NCBI GenBank assembly: GCA_947462335.1
Contig: OX381705.1
Location: 41,928,675 to 41,992,674 of the forward strand
DNA from: Harmothoe impar
Lineage: Eukaryota > Annelida > Polychaeta > Phyllodocida > Polynoidae
DNA: 64,000 nucleotides
Reading direction: 5' to 3'
Shown here: positions 11,868 through 21,669 of the stretch, one piece after another
Layout: each line of letters starts with the position of its first letter
Position numbering within the stretch: position 1 is the first letter of the stretch
Position numbers and translations under genes: made by a program
Notes under the pieces: model-generated
What the model was told of the DNA's origin: nothing
The model's database searches: none
Seen by the model: only the letters and a program-made list of their open reading frames with translations

Positions 11868-12155
11868 AGCTAATGTCCCAACCCCATGTCCCAACCCCAT
11901 GTCCCAACCCCCGAGTCCCAACCCCGAGTCCCAACCCCGAGTCCCTCCCCTGAGTCCCAACCCCGAGTCCCAACCCCGAGTCCCAACCCCGAGTCCCAAC
12001 CCCGAGTCCCAACCCCGAGTCCCAACCCCGAGTCCCAACCCCGAGTCCCAACCCCGAGTCCCAACCCCTAGTCCCACCCCCGAGTTCCACCCCTGAGTCC
12101 CAACCCCGAGTCCCACCCCCGAGTCTCACCCCCGAGTCCCAACCCCGAGTCCCTT
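11868..12155 (+). repeat. 13-bp minisatellite (CCCAACCCCGAGT)n
   Basis: About twenty tandem copies of a 13-bp unit, GTCCCAACCCCGA, with point variants. The open frames on both strands (PTPSPNPESQPRV-like and GLGVGTRGWD-like) are products of this repeat and are not genes. Confidence 0.9.
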
Positions 12156-14100
12156 CCCCTTCCCCTTCCCCCGTTAACTAGACTCAGGGTCAGGTAGAGG
12201 TGTGAAGGGAAATGTATCATTTATCATAGTAAGAAAGAGAAAGGGTGCACTCTTGTATTAATGGGATTCTTAAAGATGTGACCTTTGACCTTGATTTTGA
12301 CCTTTTTCCGACCTAGATATCATCCTACACATAACAGAAATGAATTCAGCACCTTTGGTTTACCCTAGTCCACTATCCATATCCATCCATTGCTCCCCCT
12401 ATTATATCCTGGCTGGACTGTTTCGGATAGCATACCCAAATTGTGCATCACAAGTCAGGAACTCACAACTACCTATAGGCCTGCACCACACAACCTATAG
12501 GTCGCATGACGCAGGTGCCCTAAGAAAGCCACACCGAGTGAGGCAAGCCGCGCAAAAGAAGGGTATACTCAAAAAAAATGTGGACATTGACTTTCTTTTG
12601 GGGGGGTACTTAGGCCCAAATTCAAATTTTCATGTTCCCCGATCTTGGCTATCTATGTCTTTTGTCCTCTCACGTCTATGTCAGACACACACTGAATAAA
12701 AAGCTCCCATGTCCATATTGTAAGTAACAGCGAATAGTGCTTAGTAGGGTCTGAGCTATATCCTACTACAGGGTTGTCTGTTTTTGTTCTCAAAATATTT
12801 GTCATGTATTGAACAACACTGGACAGCAACATATATATTAAATTACCATTAAATTACCATACCGGTATCTAACATACTGCAGCGTATGTTGGGCCTAGTA
12901 TATGATATAGGATGGCATCTCCTTTGGGAAGTAGTGTAGCACTTCCCTGTGTTAAATTACCATTGGATCCAGTCAAAGCTTGCTGAAAAAAAGTGTCTCA
13001 CCCCGGTTTGGTCGGCTGCCGAGATCTGTCCCATTGACTTAGCACTGAGCCCGTTCAATATGTAACTGTTAAATGTCAAGGGTTATCTACAGGCTCCCAT
13101 AGGGCTCTATGCTGAAGCAAATTACCACCATTTTAGACACAAAATTAAAATCATGCTTTTCAGGGGGAAGCGTTTGAAAATGGATTAAAGCGCGATTACA
13201 TAGGAAGGACAACATTGTACCGCATCTAATGACACAAAATTGAGAGAAAAAGCTCCAATTTTGAAGGAATGACAGCTGTTTTAAATTTTAGGCTGAGAGA
13301 CCCCCTGCTACCCGTCGCACAAGACTCAGAGTAAACCTGAGTCAATTAAATCCATGTATCTGATATTGTTGAATATCATAGACATGGATGCTGCTATACG
13401 GCACCCCCCCCCCCCCCAGCCCCCCATGAAACTGCCCCTCCCTCCTGGATTTGCCTCTCTTGCTTGGTAAGTATGCAAACTGCCCTGTCACAGAACATGA
13501 CTATGGACTCATACACTGCCCATATAACTTCATTATGCTGCTTTGATTTACTAACCACATAACTTGGTCCTAGTGGTCTGCATTTTTAGCACAATAACAT
13601 AGTAAGCTAATAGCTTGGGTCTTTGCTTCCCAGTGCTGTACCACTGAAATGTCATTTCGATGCAAAACCCTGCCAAAAGGGTGACTGCTATTGAGAGTAC
13701 CATTGTGAGACTGCAGTATCTACTATGAAACAGACCTACATTTTCTTTAGAATCCAGTATCATGGAGCCTGAAATATACCAAAGGTTAATCTTGTCCTGC
13801 CTCCTCAACCAGCAGGATCATACCTGGCCATCCCCTTACAAATCCTAGACCTAACAGTATATTACAGAATGCTGGACACTATCCCATTGACCCTAGCGGC
13901 AGAAAAGGCTGAGAATACATGAACATCTACTATTATGAATCATAATTATGTGCTAACCTACTTTGGTAGGGTCAAAAACTCAATATCTTCTTGGAACCCA
14001 ATATCTTAATGTACCTCATGGTGATTCCATGTGTAATAAACGATACTTTGCTCCTCTATGATATTGTTATAGTATCAAGTAAAAGAACAAAGTCCACACA
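12156..14100. other. Noncoding stretch, no gene seen
   Basis: No supportable exon. A poly-C run lies near 13405-13418. The motif AAAAAGTGTCTCACC at about 12985 resembles AAAAAGCGTCTCACC at 19260, 24533 and 24787, which hints at a dispersed repeat family whose limits I could not define. Confidence 0.3.
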
Positions 14101-14109
14101 GTTCGGATC

Positions 14110-14515
14110 AAGTGTCACAGGTTGCGTATCAATAGGTTTATTCAGGAACCTAGACAGGCAAAGCTCTAATGGTGCGAACTCCCTATAGAGTTCGGAACGG
14201 GTCAGTAGGCTGATATAGCCGCAGTGATCTCGGGGTCTCTTCACCAGCGTGGCTCAAGAGTAACCGACGAGACCCATCGGATGCTGGGTATATACAGGCA
14301 GCCAGCCTGCGCGCGCACACGCAGACCGGAAGCCTATAGCGACCTCTGTCCATACCCCAAGCCCGAAGCAGGTGCTGCCACCTGCCGTCGGACTGAAGGG
14401 TTCGGACGGAGTTCGCAACACAGCATCCGACAGAACCCGTCATATAAAACCCTGTATAACCCTAGCCCCTACACATGCAAAACAGGCAATCAATCAATAA
14501 ACACAGTACTGTAAA
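14110..14515 (-). repeat. Possible solo LTR
   Basis: A moderately GC-rich block. On the minus strand it has a TATA-like TTTATATGA near 14440 and, near its end, CCTGAATAAACC followed by CTGTGACA, which resembles the R-U5 end of a gypsy LTR. On the plus strand there is also AATAAA near 14498. No flanking duplication or second copy was found, so this call is weak. Confidence 0.25.
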
Positions 14516-14621
14516 ACCTTGTGTATAGGCTGAGGCTACTCGGGAGTCAGATTGCTAGTATGGCTTATAGGACCAATCAGTAAACTGAGAAGACCAGGTA
14601 CACCTCTCTCAAGAACAAATA

Positions 14622-14790
14622 CAGTCAACTCCCTCCTAACGACTACCCCAATACAGTTACCACCTCACCATTGCAGCCACTTTTAGAAAGTCCCAATCGT
14701 TTTTCCCTTTATATATAATAAACTCCCCCTAATGCGACCACCCGACCCTCTGACCACCAAACTATCGGTCTCAAATAGTTTGTGGTGGAC
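14622..14790 (-). mobile_element. Fragment of the pogo-like element CAGTCAACTC
   Basis: Starts TA-CAGTCAACTCCCTCCTAAC and contains AAAGTCCCAATCGTTTTTCC, which is the inverse of the right arm of the element at 30906-32290. No matching far end was found, so it is a truncated copy. Confidence 0.55.
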
Positions 14791-15194
14791 ATAGCCTTTG
14801 GACCTCCCAACACTACATACCAATCTGACCTAGGTAGGTTCAAATTTCCCTCTTTCTCTGGTGCTGGTCATGTGATCCAACCAGAGTGATTTCATTGGCT
14901 GCTTGGATGCTGGTCTTGCTCTCTTTTTTTCCCACGCCAAACCAGCAAAATATTGGGGACATTTTCAAGAGAAGAAATTTGCCCAATCTGTAAAAACCAA
15001 TGGTCAGGAAAAATCCTCATATCGGTCTCAAATAGCATCTTAATCCCTCTAGGTATCCTCTCAGAGGTGAGGGAGCTGGGGCCTCTGCCCCTCTCCACTA
15101 CGACCACTAGTCGAGTGTGTGAGGAGAGCTCTGCCCCTCCCCAATGTGAAATTGAACTATTAACAAGTTATAACTGTGCTGCTAGGGAATTATA

Positions 15195-15740
15195 CAATTG
15201 GAAGTAATGTTGCTAAGCAACTAGAGGTCCAAGCCAAACCAATCAATGAATTAATTTGGTGGGGCTGAGTGGCTTTTAATCAGGTCTTCCTGAGGATATT
15301 TATAGGGTGCTTTGGAAAACGGCTGTTGCTAAGGAAAAAAGTTGTCTGTGAGTTGCTAGGCAATCATACAATTGAAAGTAATGTTGCTCAGCAACTAGAG
15401 TTCAAAGCAAGAATAACAATGAATTCCTTGATATAGTGGGGCTGAATGATACAATATTCTTCTTAAATGACAACATGGACATTTTTCTGTAGATACCTGC
15501 TTCTACGCCCAGGTTGCTATACAACCCTGTGGTTGCTATGCAACCCTGCTGTTGCTAAGCAACTAGGGGTCCTAGCCACACCAATCAATGAATTAGTTTA
15601 ATGGGGCTGGGTGACTTTTAACTATGTCAGGATCTTCCTGAATGGTATTCTGGCGACTAGCTTTAGATATTTGCTCATATTAAGAGCAGGTTGCTATGTA
15701 AAACTACTGTTGCTAAGCAACCTCTTGTCCTAGCAACAAA
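15195..15740. repeat. Repeats rich in GTTGCTAAGCAAC (RFX X-box-like) palindromes
   Basis: About ten GTTGCTANGCAAC-like sites occur here, for example near 15212, 15351, 15384, 15516, 15536, 15551, 15690 and 15709. They are embedded in diverged tandem units sharing CAACTAGAG/CAACTAGGGG and AATCAATGAATTA. RFX transcription factors bind GTTGCC/T-type X-boxes (established). Whether these are bound is unknown. Confidence 0.55.
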
Positions 15741-16041
15741 CCAAGGACACCAGTGGATTCCTTGGGCCCAACTTAATGGGGGTAGGTAAGGTTAGAATCC
15801 CCTAGGATCAATATTGTTGTCATGGGAAATGGGATTCTGATTATTTGGCGGCCATATTGGATTACCCCCGTTTTTTTATGGAAGCACACACAGGACACTC
15901 CAGGACTTTTGAGAGGTCAAACCTGATATAAAGCCAAGCCATTCCTGAAATTTTCAGCTTTGCATTATTTTATTCCCGCTTTGGCCTATAATTCACCTAA
16001 AAGTCCTGTACTATTGCTGCTACGCCCTAACCACCATCCAG

Positions 16042-16250
16042 AGCTGGAAAATGTGGTGCAGAACATCCACCTGGATCGGCTGCTCCTAGAGACAGACCTC
16101 TGTCCGTCAGGGATCCATCAGAGCCAGCACTGCCCAGAATCGATCATGGTAGTTGCCAGGCGCATCGGGGAACTACGGAACTTACCCCAGAGTATTGTCC
16201 TTAGAATAGCAGCTCAGAATGCTGAGCTGTTCTTCGGACCTCGGCACTAG
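16042..16250 (+). pseudogene. TatD/TATDN2-like hydrolase, 3' exon
   Basis: The frame carries ENVVQNIHLDRLLLETD, the conserved C-terminal TatD motif with its metal-binding Asp, followed by VARRIGELRNLPQ and NAELFFGPRH-stop, which match the usual TatD end. The exon probably starts after CCACCATCCAG at 16041 and ends with TAG at 16248-16250. It would continue the protein part at 9742-10197 across a long intron. The exon itself is intact; I class it with the broken 5' part. Confidence 0.6.
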
Positions 16251-16379
16251 GCTAAGATAGTAGTCACTGTAGGCTGGGCTTTATGTCCGGTGCAAAGTAC
16301 CTAGTGGTTAAATTAGTCAGAGTAGCTGAGCTTCATGCCCGGCGCATTATGGATATTATCATGCTATATCGGAAAGCTG

Positions 16380-16660
16380 GGCCCGAGTGTCGGGCACCCC
16401 GTTGTATGCACAAATGAGGACTGCGCCAGCAGCCCAGCACATCCGGGTGCCAGGGTGAGAGCCTGCGCCCTTTAAAGACAGAATAGGGAGGAGTGTAGGA
16501 GGCGGCTGCAGGGGGTTCCCCAGCGGCTGTGACGTCATCACATCGCCCGCAGCTGCCTGGGGATCCCCCCCCAGGCTGCGTGCAGAATGCAGGCAGAGAT
16601 ACACAGGACTTGGTGCTAAGCAGTAGCAGCTAAGTTAGTGTTCTCCATCTACAAGGTAAG
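16380..16660 (+). promoter_or_regulatory. Possible promoter and first exon with a CRE site
   Basis: GC-rich block containing TGACGTCA (16530-16537), the consensus CRE, followed about 120 bp later by ATCTACAAG-gtaaga, a good splice donor at 16656. No downstream coding exon was found, so it may instead be part of a repeat such as an LTR. Confidence 0.25.
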
Positions 16661-16796
16661 ACCCTCTGTAGCATATGGTGTGTTCTACATGTAATAGTCT
16701 TACAGTATCAAGACGCTGCATGTTTTTTTTCAAGATTCTCATTTTTATTCTCATAATTCTCCATTGATGTGCTATAACTTTTTAGCGGGAAAAGTC

Positions 16797-16875
16797 TTAA
16801 AGGCGCACTCAACCCAGGACCTAACCCTGCCGAGTTTTGTACGAAAATAACGTCGTGGGTTCAGTGCGCCTTTAA
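16797..16875. mobile_element. 79-bp MITE with TTAA flanks (AGGCGCACT ends)
   Basis: Inverted ends TTAA-AGGCGCACTCAACCCA and TGGGTTCAGTGCGCCT-TTAA. A TTAA target duplication is typical of piggyBac and Kolobok families (established); the element is non-autonomous. Confidence 0.75.
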
Positions 16876-17280
16876 TTAAGACAGGTATTTTTTCCCCCCT
16901 CAGAAATCTTGCAATATTTCAGAAAATATGGATAAATTAAAAAATCCAAGATGGTAGGGCTCTAGAGGCGAATCTTGGCTACGTTCTCAATAAAAAAAAA
17001 TTCACTTGTACGACTAAATTTTACATTCTCAAGTTACATAAATTCTGAAATCACCAACCCAAAAAATCAGGTCCCTACCCAACCCATTAAACTTCGGTAG
17101 CCCTTGGTAATAATGAATACAGGGAAGCCATTTTTTCAAAAGCTCGGATAGATCTGAAAAGTTCAATCTCAACTTTCTTTTTCTTTGTCTGTTTTTAACC
17201 ATTATTGACTGAGATATTCCACATTCTCAAGTACCATACTTTCCCAAAACAGTAGACCAAAGAATACAGCAGTCCAATAC

Positions 17281-17976
17281 TATTCCGCATTAGCGAGATA
17301 CAGTGGCTCCACCTTATGGACCACTAGTGCCAAACATAACCCTTTGCTCTGCAAGAACCAGCTCAGCCAAATCTCGTGTCCGAGATTAGGGTACAAATAG
17401 GGTTTGAGTATTGTGAGTGGGTTGTACCTGGGTATTCCTTATGTCACCTGTCCCTCATAGAGTAGTGGTTAGCATGGTGGATTCATGATGTAGAGGACCT
17501 AAGCTCAAATCCCTGTCAAGTCATATATTGGTGACCATACCATGCATTTACATTCTTATATATATCAAATACATTTTGCTTTGATACGTAGAATCGAGCA
17601 ACAACCTTGAAATTATATCAAAGAGATATCAATAGTGTTTGGATAAAATGTGTATTCCTATTTATTCAAAGGAATTTTATATATGTATGAATAAAAAAAG
17701 GTATTGGTTGTTTATGGTGTGGTCACCAAGATATGACTTGACAGGGATTTGAGCTTAGGTCCTCTACATTCTGAATCCACCATGCTAACCATTACTCTAT
17801 GAGGGACAAGTGATATAAGGAATGACCAAGTACAACCCACTCACAATACTCAAACCCTATTTGTACCCTAATCTCGGACATGAGATTTGGCTGAGCTGGT
17901 TGCTGGAGGTTAGAGGATATACACTGGTACCAATAAACATGGCGCTGTACACAGGTCATCTAGCTAATGCGGAATA
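17281..17976. mobile_element. Foldback element with tRNA-like sequences in both arms
   Basis: Arms at about 17281-17535 and 17725-17976 are long inverted repeats beginning TATTCCGCATTAGC. Each arm contains the same tRNA-like block (A-box-like TAGTGGTTAGCATGGTGG, B-box-like CTCAAATCCCTGTC), plus strand at about 17462-17530 and minus strand at about 17737-17800. Between the blocks lies AT-rich spacer. No transposase is present. Confidence 0.65.
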
Positions 17977-18298
17977 GCGGTCTATGTATTATATATGTAT
18001 ATTCTCAGAACTGTGGATTAATTGTTACACTTCAATAGAATTAATAGCAGTTCATGTAATATTTGATATGCTATGCTGCCCATATAACATGTACATATTG
18101 AAAATATTAAGAAAATGCGGGGGGGGGGGGGGGTCCCAAGCTAGATGCAAACATATTCCTCTTCAACTATTCCTTTACAAAACCCGCCATAAAGACACCT
18201 CTACTAAAACCAGAATTTTCAGAAAAAATCTAAATGGAATATTGGGCAAAACAAACAGCATAAGATAAACAGAAAGTAAGATATTGCAAATATCCCTA

Positions 18299-18612
18299 AT
18301 TTCACTTTTTTACGATTGTGAACTTTTTTCTCACCAAACTAAATGTTTTTAGTGAAATTCCACTTTTTTACGGTTCCAAATGTTTTTCTCCACAAATTAG
18401 ACATTTTTAGTGAAATTTCACTTTTTGGCGATTCCAGACTTTTTTCTCACCAAATTAGACGTTTTTAGTGATAATTTCACTTTTTTACAATTCCAGACCC
18501 TTTTTCTTGCCAAATTGGATGTTTTTAGTGAAATTTCACTTGTTTTTGCGATTCCAGACTTTCTCTCGCCAAATTAGACTTTTTTAGTGAAATTTCACTT
18601 TTTTGCGATTCC
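18299..18612. repeat. ~60-bp tandem repeat, five units
   Basis: Units contain TTTCACTTTTTTGCGATTCC, then CTCACCAAATTAGAC and TTTTTAGTGAAA. They are imperfect. No coding sense. Confidence 0.8.
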
Positions 18613-18957
18613 GGCAAAAGCTGCGGCAGAACCTGCGTTCATACTTGATCCAAACACATTGGTGGATGCAGATTCATAGTAGACACCATACACCTACAAA
18701 TTGGACACAACTTCACAAAGGTCAAACTAAAAACTGCAAGTCATTTGTTTGTGTGGCCCCTCCCCAGTGCACAGTACCGTGACGGCCACCCACTCACCAG
18801 CCAGCCGTAGTACAGATTATCCCACAATTCTGCCATTTTGCGTGCGGAAAGTGGATATTTGCCGTGCGGTTATCTCAGGCTAATGCATGCTTAGAATTAT
18901 TTTTACGTTTTTAGATATTATAAAAATCTAGCGTGTGATACTAATCACAAAAGACTC

Positions 18958-19160
18958 AGGGTGTGAGTGTATAGTGTGTGTGTGTGTGTATGTGTATAGC
19001 GTGTGTGTATAATGTGTGTACAGTGTATGTGTATAGTGTGTGTGTATAATGTGTGTGTGTGTATAGTGTGTGTGTATAGTGTGTGTGTATGGTGTGTGTG
19101 TATGGTGTGTGTGTATAGTGTATGTGTACGGTGTATGGTGTGTGTATAGTGTATGTGTAC
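18958..19160. repeat. Compound (TG/TATAG) microsatellite
   Basis: About 200 bp of GTGTGTGTATAGTGTG-type sequence. The open frames over it (TPYTHTIHTH-like on the minus strand) are repeat products. Confidence 0.9.
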
Positions 19161-19561
19161 CCTTGCCCCTGCTCCTAACCCGCACACCATCACACACAGA
19201 CCCAAAAATCAACAACAATTTCGTCCACACATCTCTTCCCATGCCATCTTGGTCTGACAAAAAGCGTCTCACCTTGCTAAAAATCAGATCTCCCATAGGC
19301 TTAACACTAGATGCCGAAATCGACAAAATGTCTACAGCAGTACTTTGATGTTTGTCTACAGTCCTTTTTTGGACAGGTCTACTTTGAGATAGAATTTCAG
19401 ATAGAACCAATGGACAGAAACTGTTGGGGTTTGTTGCATTGGAACAGAGAACACTTCAATTGTATGTGTGCATCACAGCAATATCGAAAGTTGTTTTTTT
19501 CTGTGAGAAATATAGTAGCTCCCTGAGTCAACAAGGTAATGAAAGATATGCATAGCCATTT

Positions 19562-19797
19562 TGGCTACGTAAATCGTCGGGGAATCGAACCCGGGCCGAG
19601 GGGTGCAGAGGGGTCCCCAATTGAGTGGATAGTGTCCCTGCCCCTGCCGCCGCCGCCGCCCCTGCCGCCACTCCTGCTTGCTAACCCCAAGTAGATGCAC
19701 ATTTATCCCATAGCCTTTTGGCCGTCCTCACGGCCTAGTGGACTAAACACCCGCATTTGGCTCACGAGATCCGGGTTCAATTCCTGGATGGATTTCT
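19562..19797. repeat. Two tRNA-derived remnants
   Basis: On the minus strand at 19576-19603 a T-arm-like GGCCCGGGTTCGATTCCCCG is visible without its 5' half. On the plus strand at 19729-19797 there is a fuller tRNA-like unit with TAGTGGACTAAACACCCGC and a B box GGGTTCAATTCCT. Neither makes a good acceptor stem. Confidence 0.45.
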
Positions 19798-19817
19798 AAG
19801 GAGCATATTTTAGGGCG

Positions 19818-20277
19818 AGAACAAACAGAACGCCCTGTTTATTTTCGCCTCACTGTTGAGGAAATAGTGGGATAAACGCATTAAAGGCTTGTTGGGAAAG
19901 CACTTGTTCGGCATATCTGCCTAATAATGCACTCGCCTTCGGCTTGTGCATTATTTGCAGATATACCTCACTCATGCTTTCCCAACAAGCCATTAGTGCA
20001 TCAGTAGAGACTCCCACCCCACCCCTGCCAACCCACCCACACAAAGAAGAACAAACAGAACGCCCTGTTTATTTTCGCCTCACTGTTGAGGAAATAGTGG
20101 GATAAACGCATTAAAGGCTTGTTGGGAAAGCACTTGTTCGGCATATCTGCCTAATAATGCACTCGCCTTCGGCTTGTGCATTGTTTGCAGATATACCTCA
20201 CTCATGCTTTCCCAACAAGCCATTAGTGCATCAGTAGAGACTCCCACCCCACCCCTGCCAACCCACCCACACAAAGA
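19818..20277. repeat. 230-bp tandem duplication with an internal long hairpin
   Basis: 19818-20047 is repeated at 20048-20277 with almost no change (one difference seen, ATTATTTGC versus ATTGTTTGC). Each unit contains an inverted repeat with arms GGCTTGTTGGGAAAGCA and TGCTTTCCCAACAAGCC and a central stem TAATGCAC/GTGCATTA. The minus-strand open frames inside both copies are shadows of the duplication. Confidence 0.85.
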
Positions 20278-20830
20278 AGTCTCATCTGCACATAGGGAAG
20301 TATCAAACACACTTGATACCTGACCACAGCCTGGTTTTTGTTGTGCAACCTCAAGCACAGGAACTAATACAGATGCTGGAGGAAACTATTTGCAGGAAAA
20401 TGAGAACTATGTCTGTGAACACCTTAAAACGGGGAATAATTAAATGAATATAGTTTTTTTTATTCTTTCTTGTCATTCATCTATACATACTTCATCTAAT
20501 TGTACAGTAACTCTACTTTGTAGAAAATGTTATTATCAATTCCTAGACTGCATGAAATGTTGCAGCCAAAACTCAGACAGCATGGAAGAAAGGAGTCACT
20601 GAATACCATTATAGTGATCAACTCACATCACACAAAACTAATAGCTCAGCATGACGATCTTGTTGTCCTCTCTAACAGTGTGTATCGTGATTTGAGGCGA
20701 TTCAAGGCCATCGGTACTAAATGTATAGTAAATCTCAAAAAAATGAACTTGTATATAATCCTCAGGACCCCCAACTCTGTTCAGATTTTGAGAAATGACC
20801 CCCCAAAATCGCATGTACCTGTAGCATCAT

Positions 20831-21669
20831 GCAGCTGGGCCGATGTTCAGCTTTATGTTCACCCCAAATACACTCTGCCCTGCTCATTAGTAGTCCACCT
20901 CAGGTACACAAGGAATCGACCAATCACAGCTGCCAGCTTATAAGCAGGCGGCCTGCGGCTGCCACAGTAGGCTTCTGTACCCCAGGTACACAGTGACCAT
21001 CCTTCTGTACCCCAGGTACGCATCCTTCTGTACCCCAGGTATACAGCATATCATACTAGAGCATTCCTTGCAATTACATTTCTAGAAGAGAAAACACATG
21101 TGTAGTATGAGCCCTAGGGATGTGGATGTGTACCTGGGGTACAGTAGGGATGTGTTCCTAAGGTACAGTAGGGTGAGAAAGTGTACCTCAGGTTAACATA
21201 TAGGATGATCCCTGTGTACCTGAGGTAAAGTAGACTACTAGTGGGCCTAATTGAGTAATTACACTTAGTTACAGAGACCACAACTCAAGTATCCATTCTG
21301 TACATCAGGTACACAGTGGTTGCCTAGCTACTGTACCCCAGGCACAGTGTGGTTGCCTAGATACTGTACCTCAGGTACACAGTGGTTGCACATGTCATAC
21401 TAGCATCCCCTCCAATTGCATCTCTAGATGGAGAAAAACACATGTAGTAGGCCCTGGGGGATGGCTGTGTACCTGGGGTACGCTACAGTGTGGCTTTGTA
21501 CCTGGGGTACAGTAGGGTGTGGATGTGCAGCTGCTGGATAACACCATCTGCTGGTGGGGCAGGAGGTTGTTCTGTGATTAGTCAATTCCTTGTTCACCTG
21601 AGGTGGACTACTAATGAGATGGCGGAGTGTACCTGGGGTGAACATACAGCTGAACATCGGCCCAGCTGC
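20831..21669. mobile_element. Inverted-repeat element filled with TGTACCCCAGGTACA palindromes
   Basis: Terminal inverted repeats of about 100 bp start GCAGCTGGGCCGATGTTCAG and end with the complement at 21669. Between and within them, about fifteen copies of TGTACCYSAGGTACA, itself an imperfect palindrome, are spaced irregularly. No transposase frame is present. Confidence 0.7.

Noticed and set aside
11742..12129. Several 60-124 codon frames of PSPNPESQ or GLGVGTRG type
   Set aside because: Translated 13-bp minisatellite; open in several frames on both strands.
11868..12155. CRISPR array
   Set aside because: Repeats are head-to-tail 13-mers without unique spacers, in a eukaryotic setting.
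18928..19410. 160-codon His/Thr/Tyr-rich minus-strand frame
   Set aside because: Product of the TG-rich microsatellite.
19729..19797. Functional tRNA gene
   Set aside because: A and B boxes are recognisable, but acceptor and anticodon stems do not pair well, and there is no T-run terminator.
19850..20358. Two similar minus-strand frames ending NAFIPLFPQQ
   Set aside because: They duplicate because the DNA is a 230-bp tandem duplication with a hairpin. No ATG context or homology seen.
20527..20943. 138-codon plus-strand frame
   Set aside because: Its 3' part runs into the inverted repeat of the 20831-21669 element; no domain, no splice sites that extend it.
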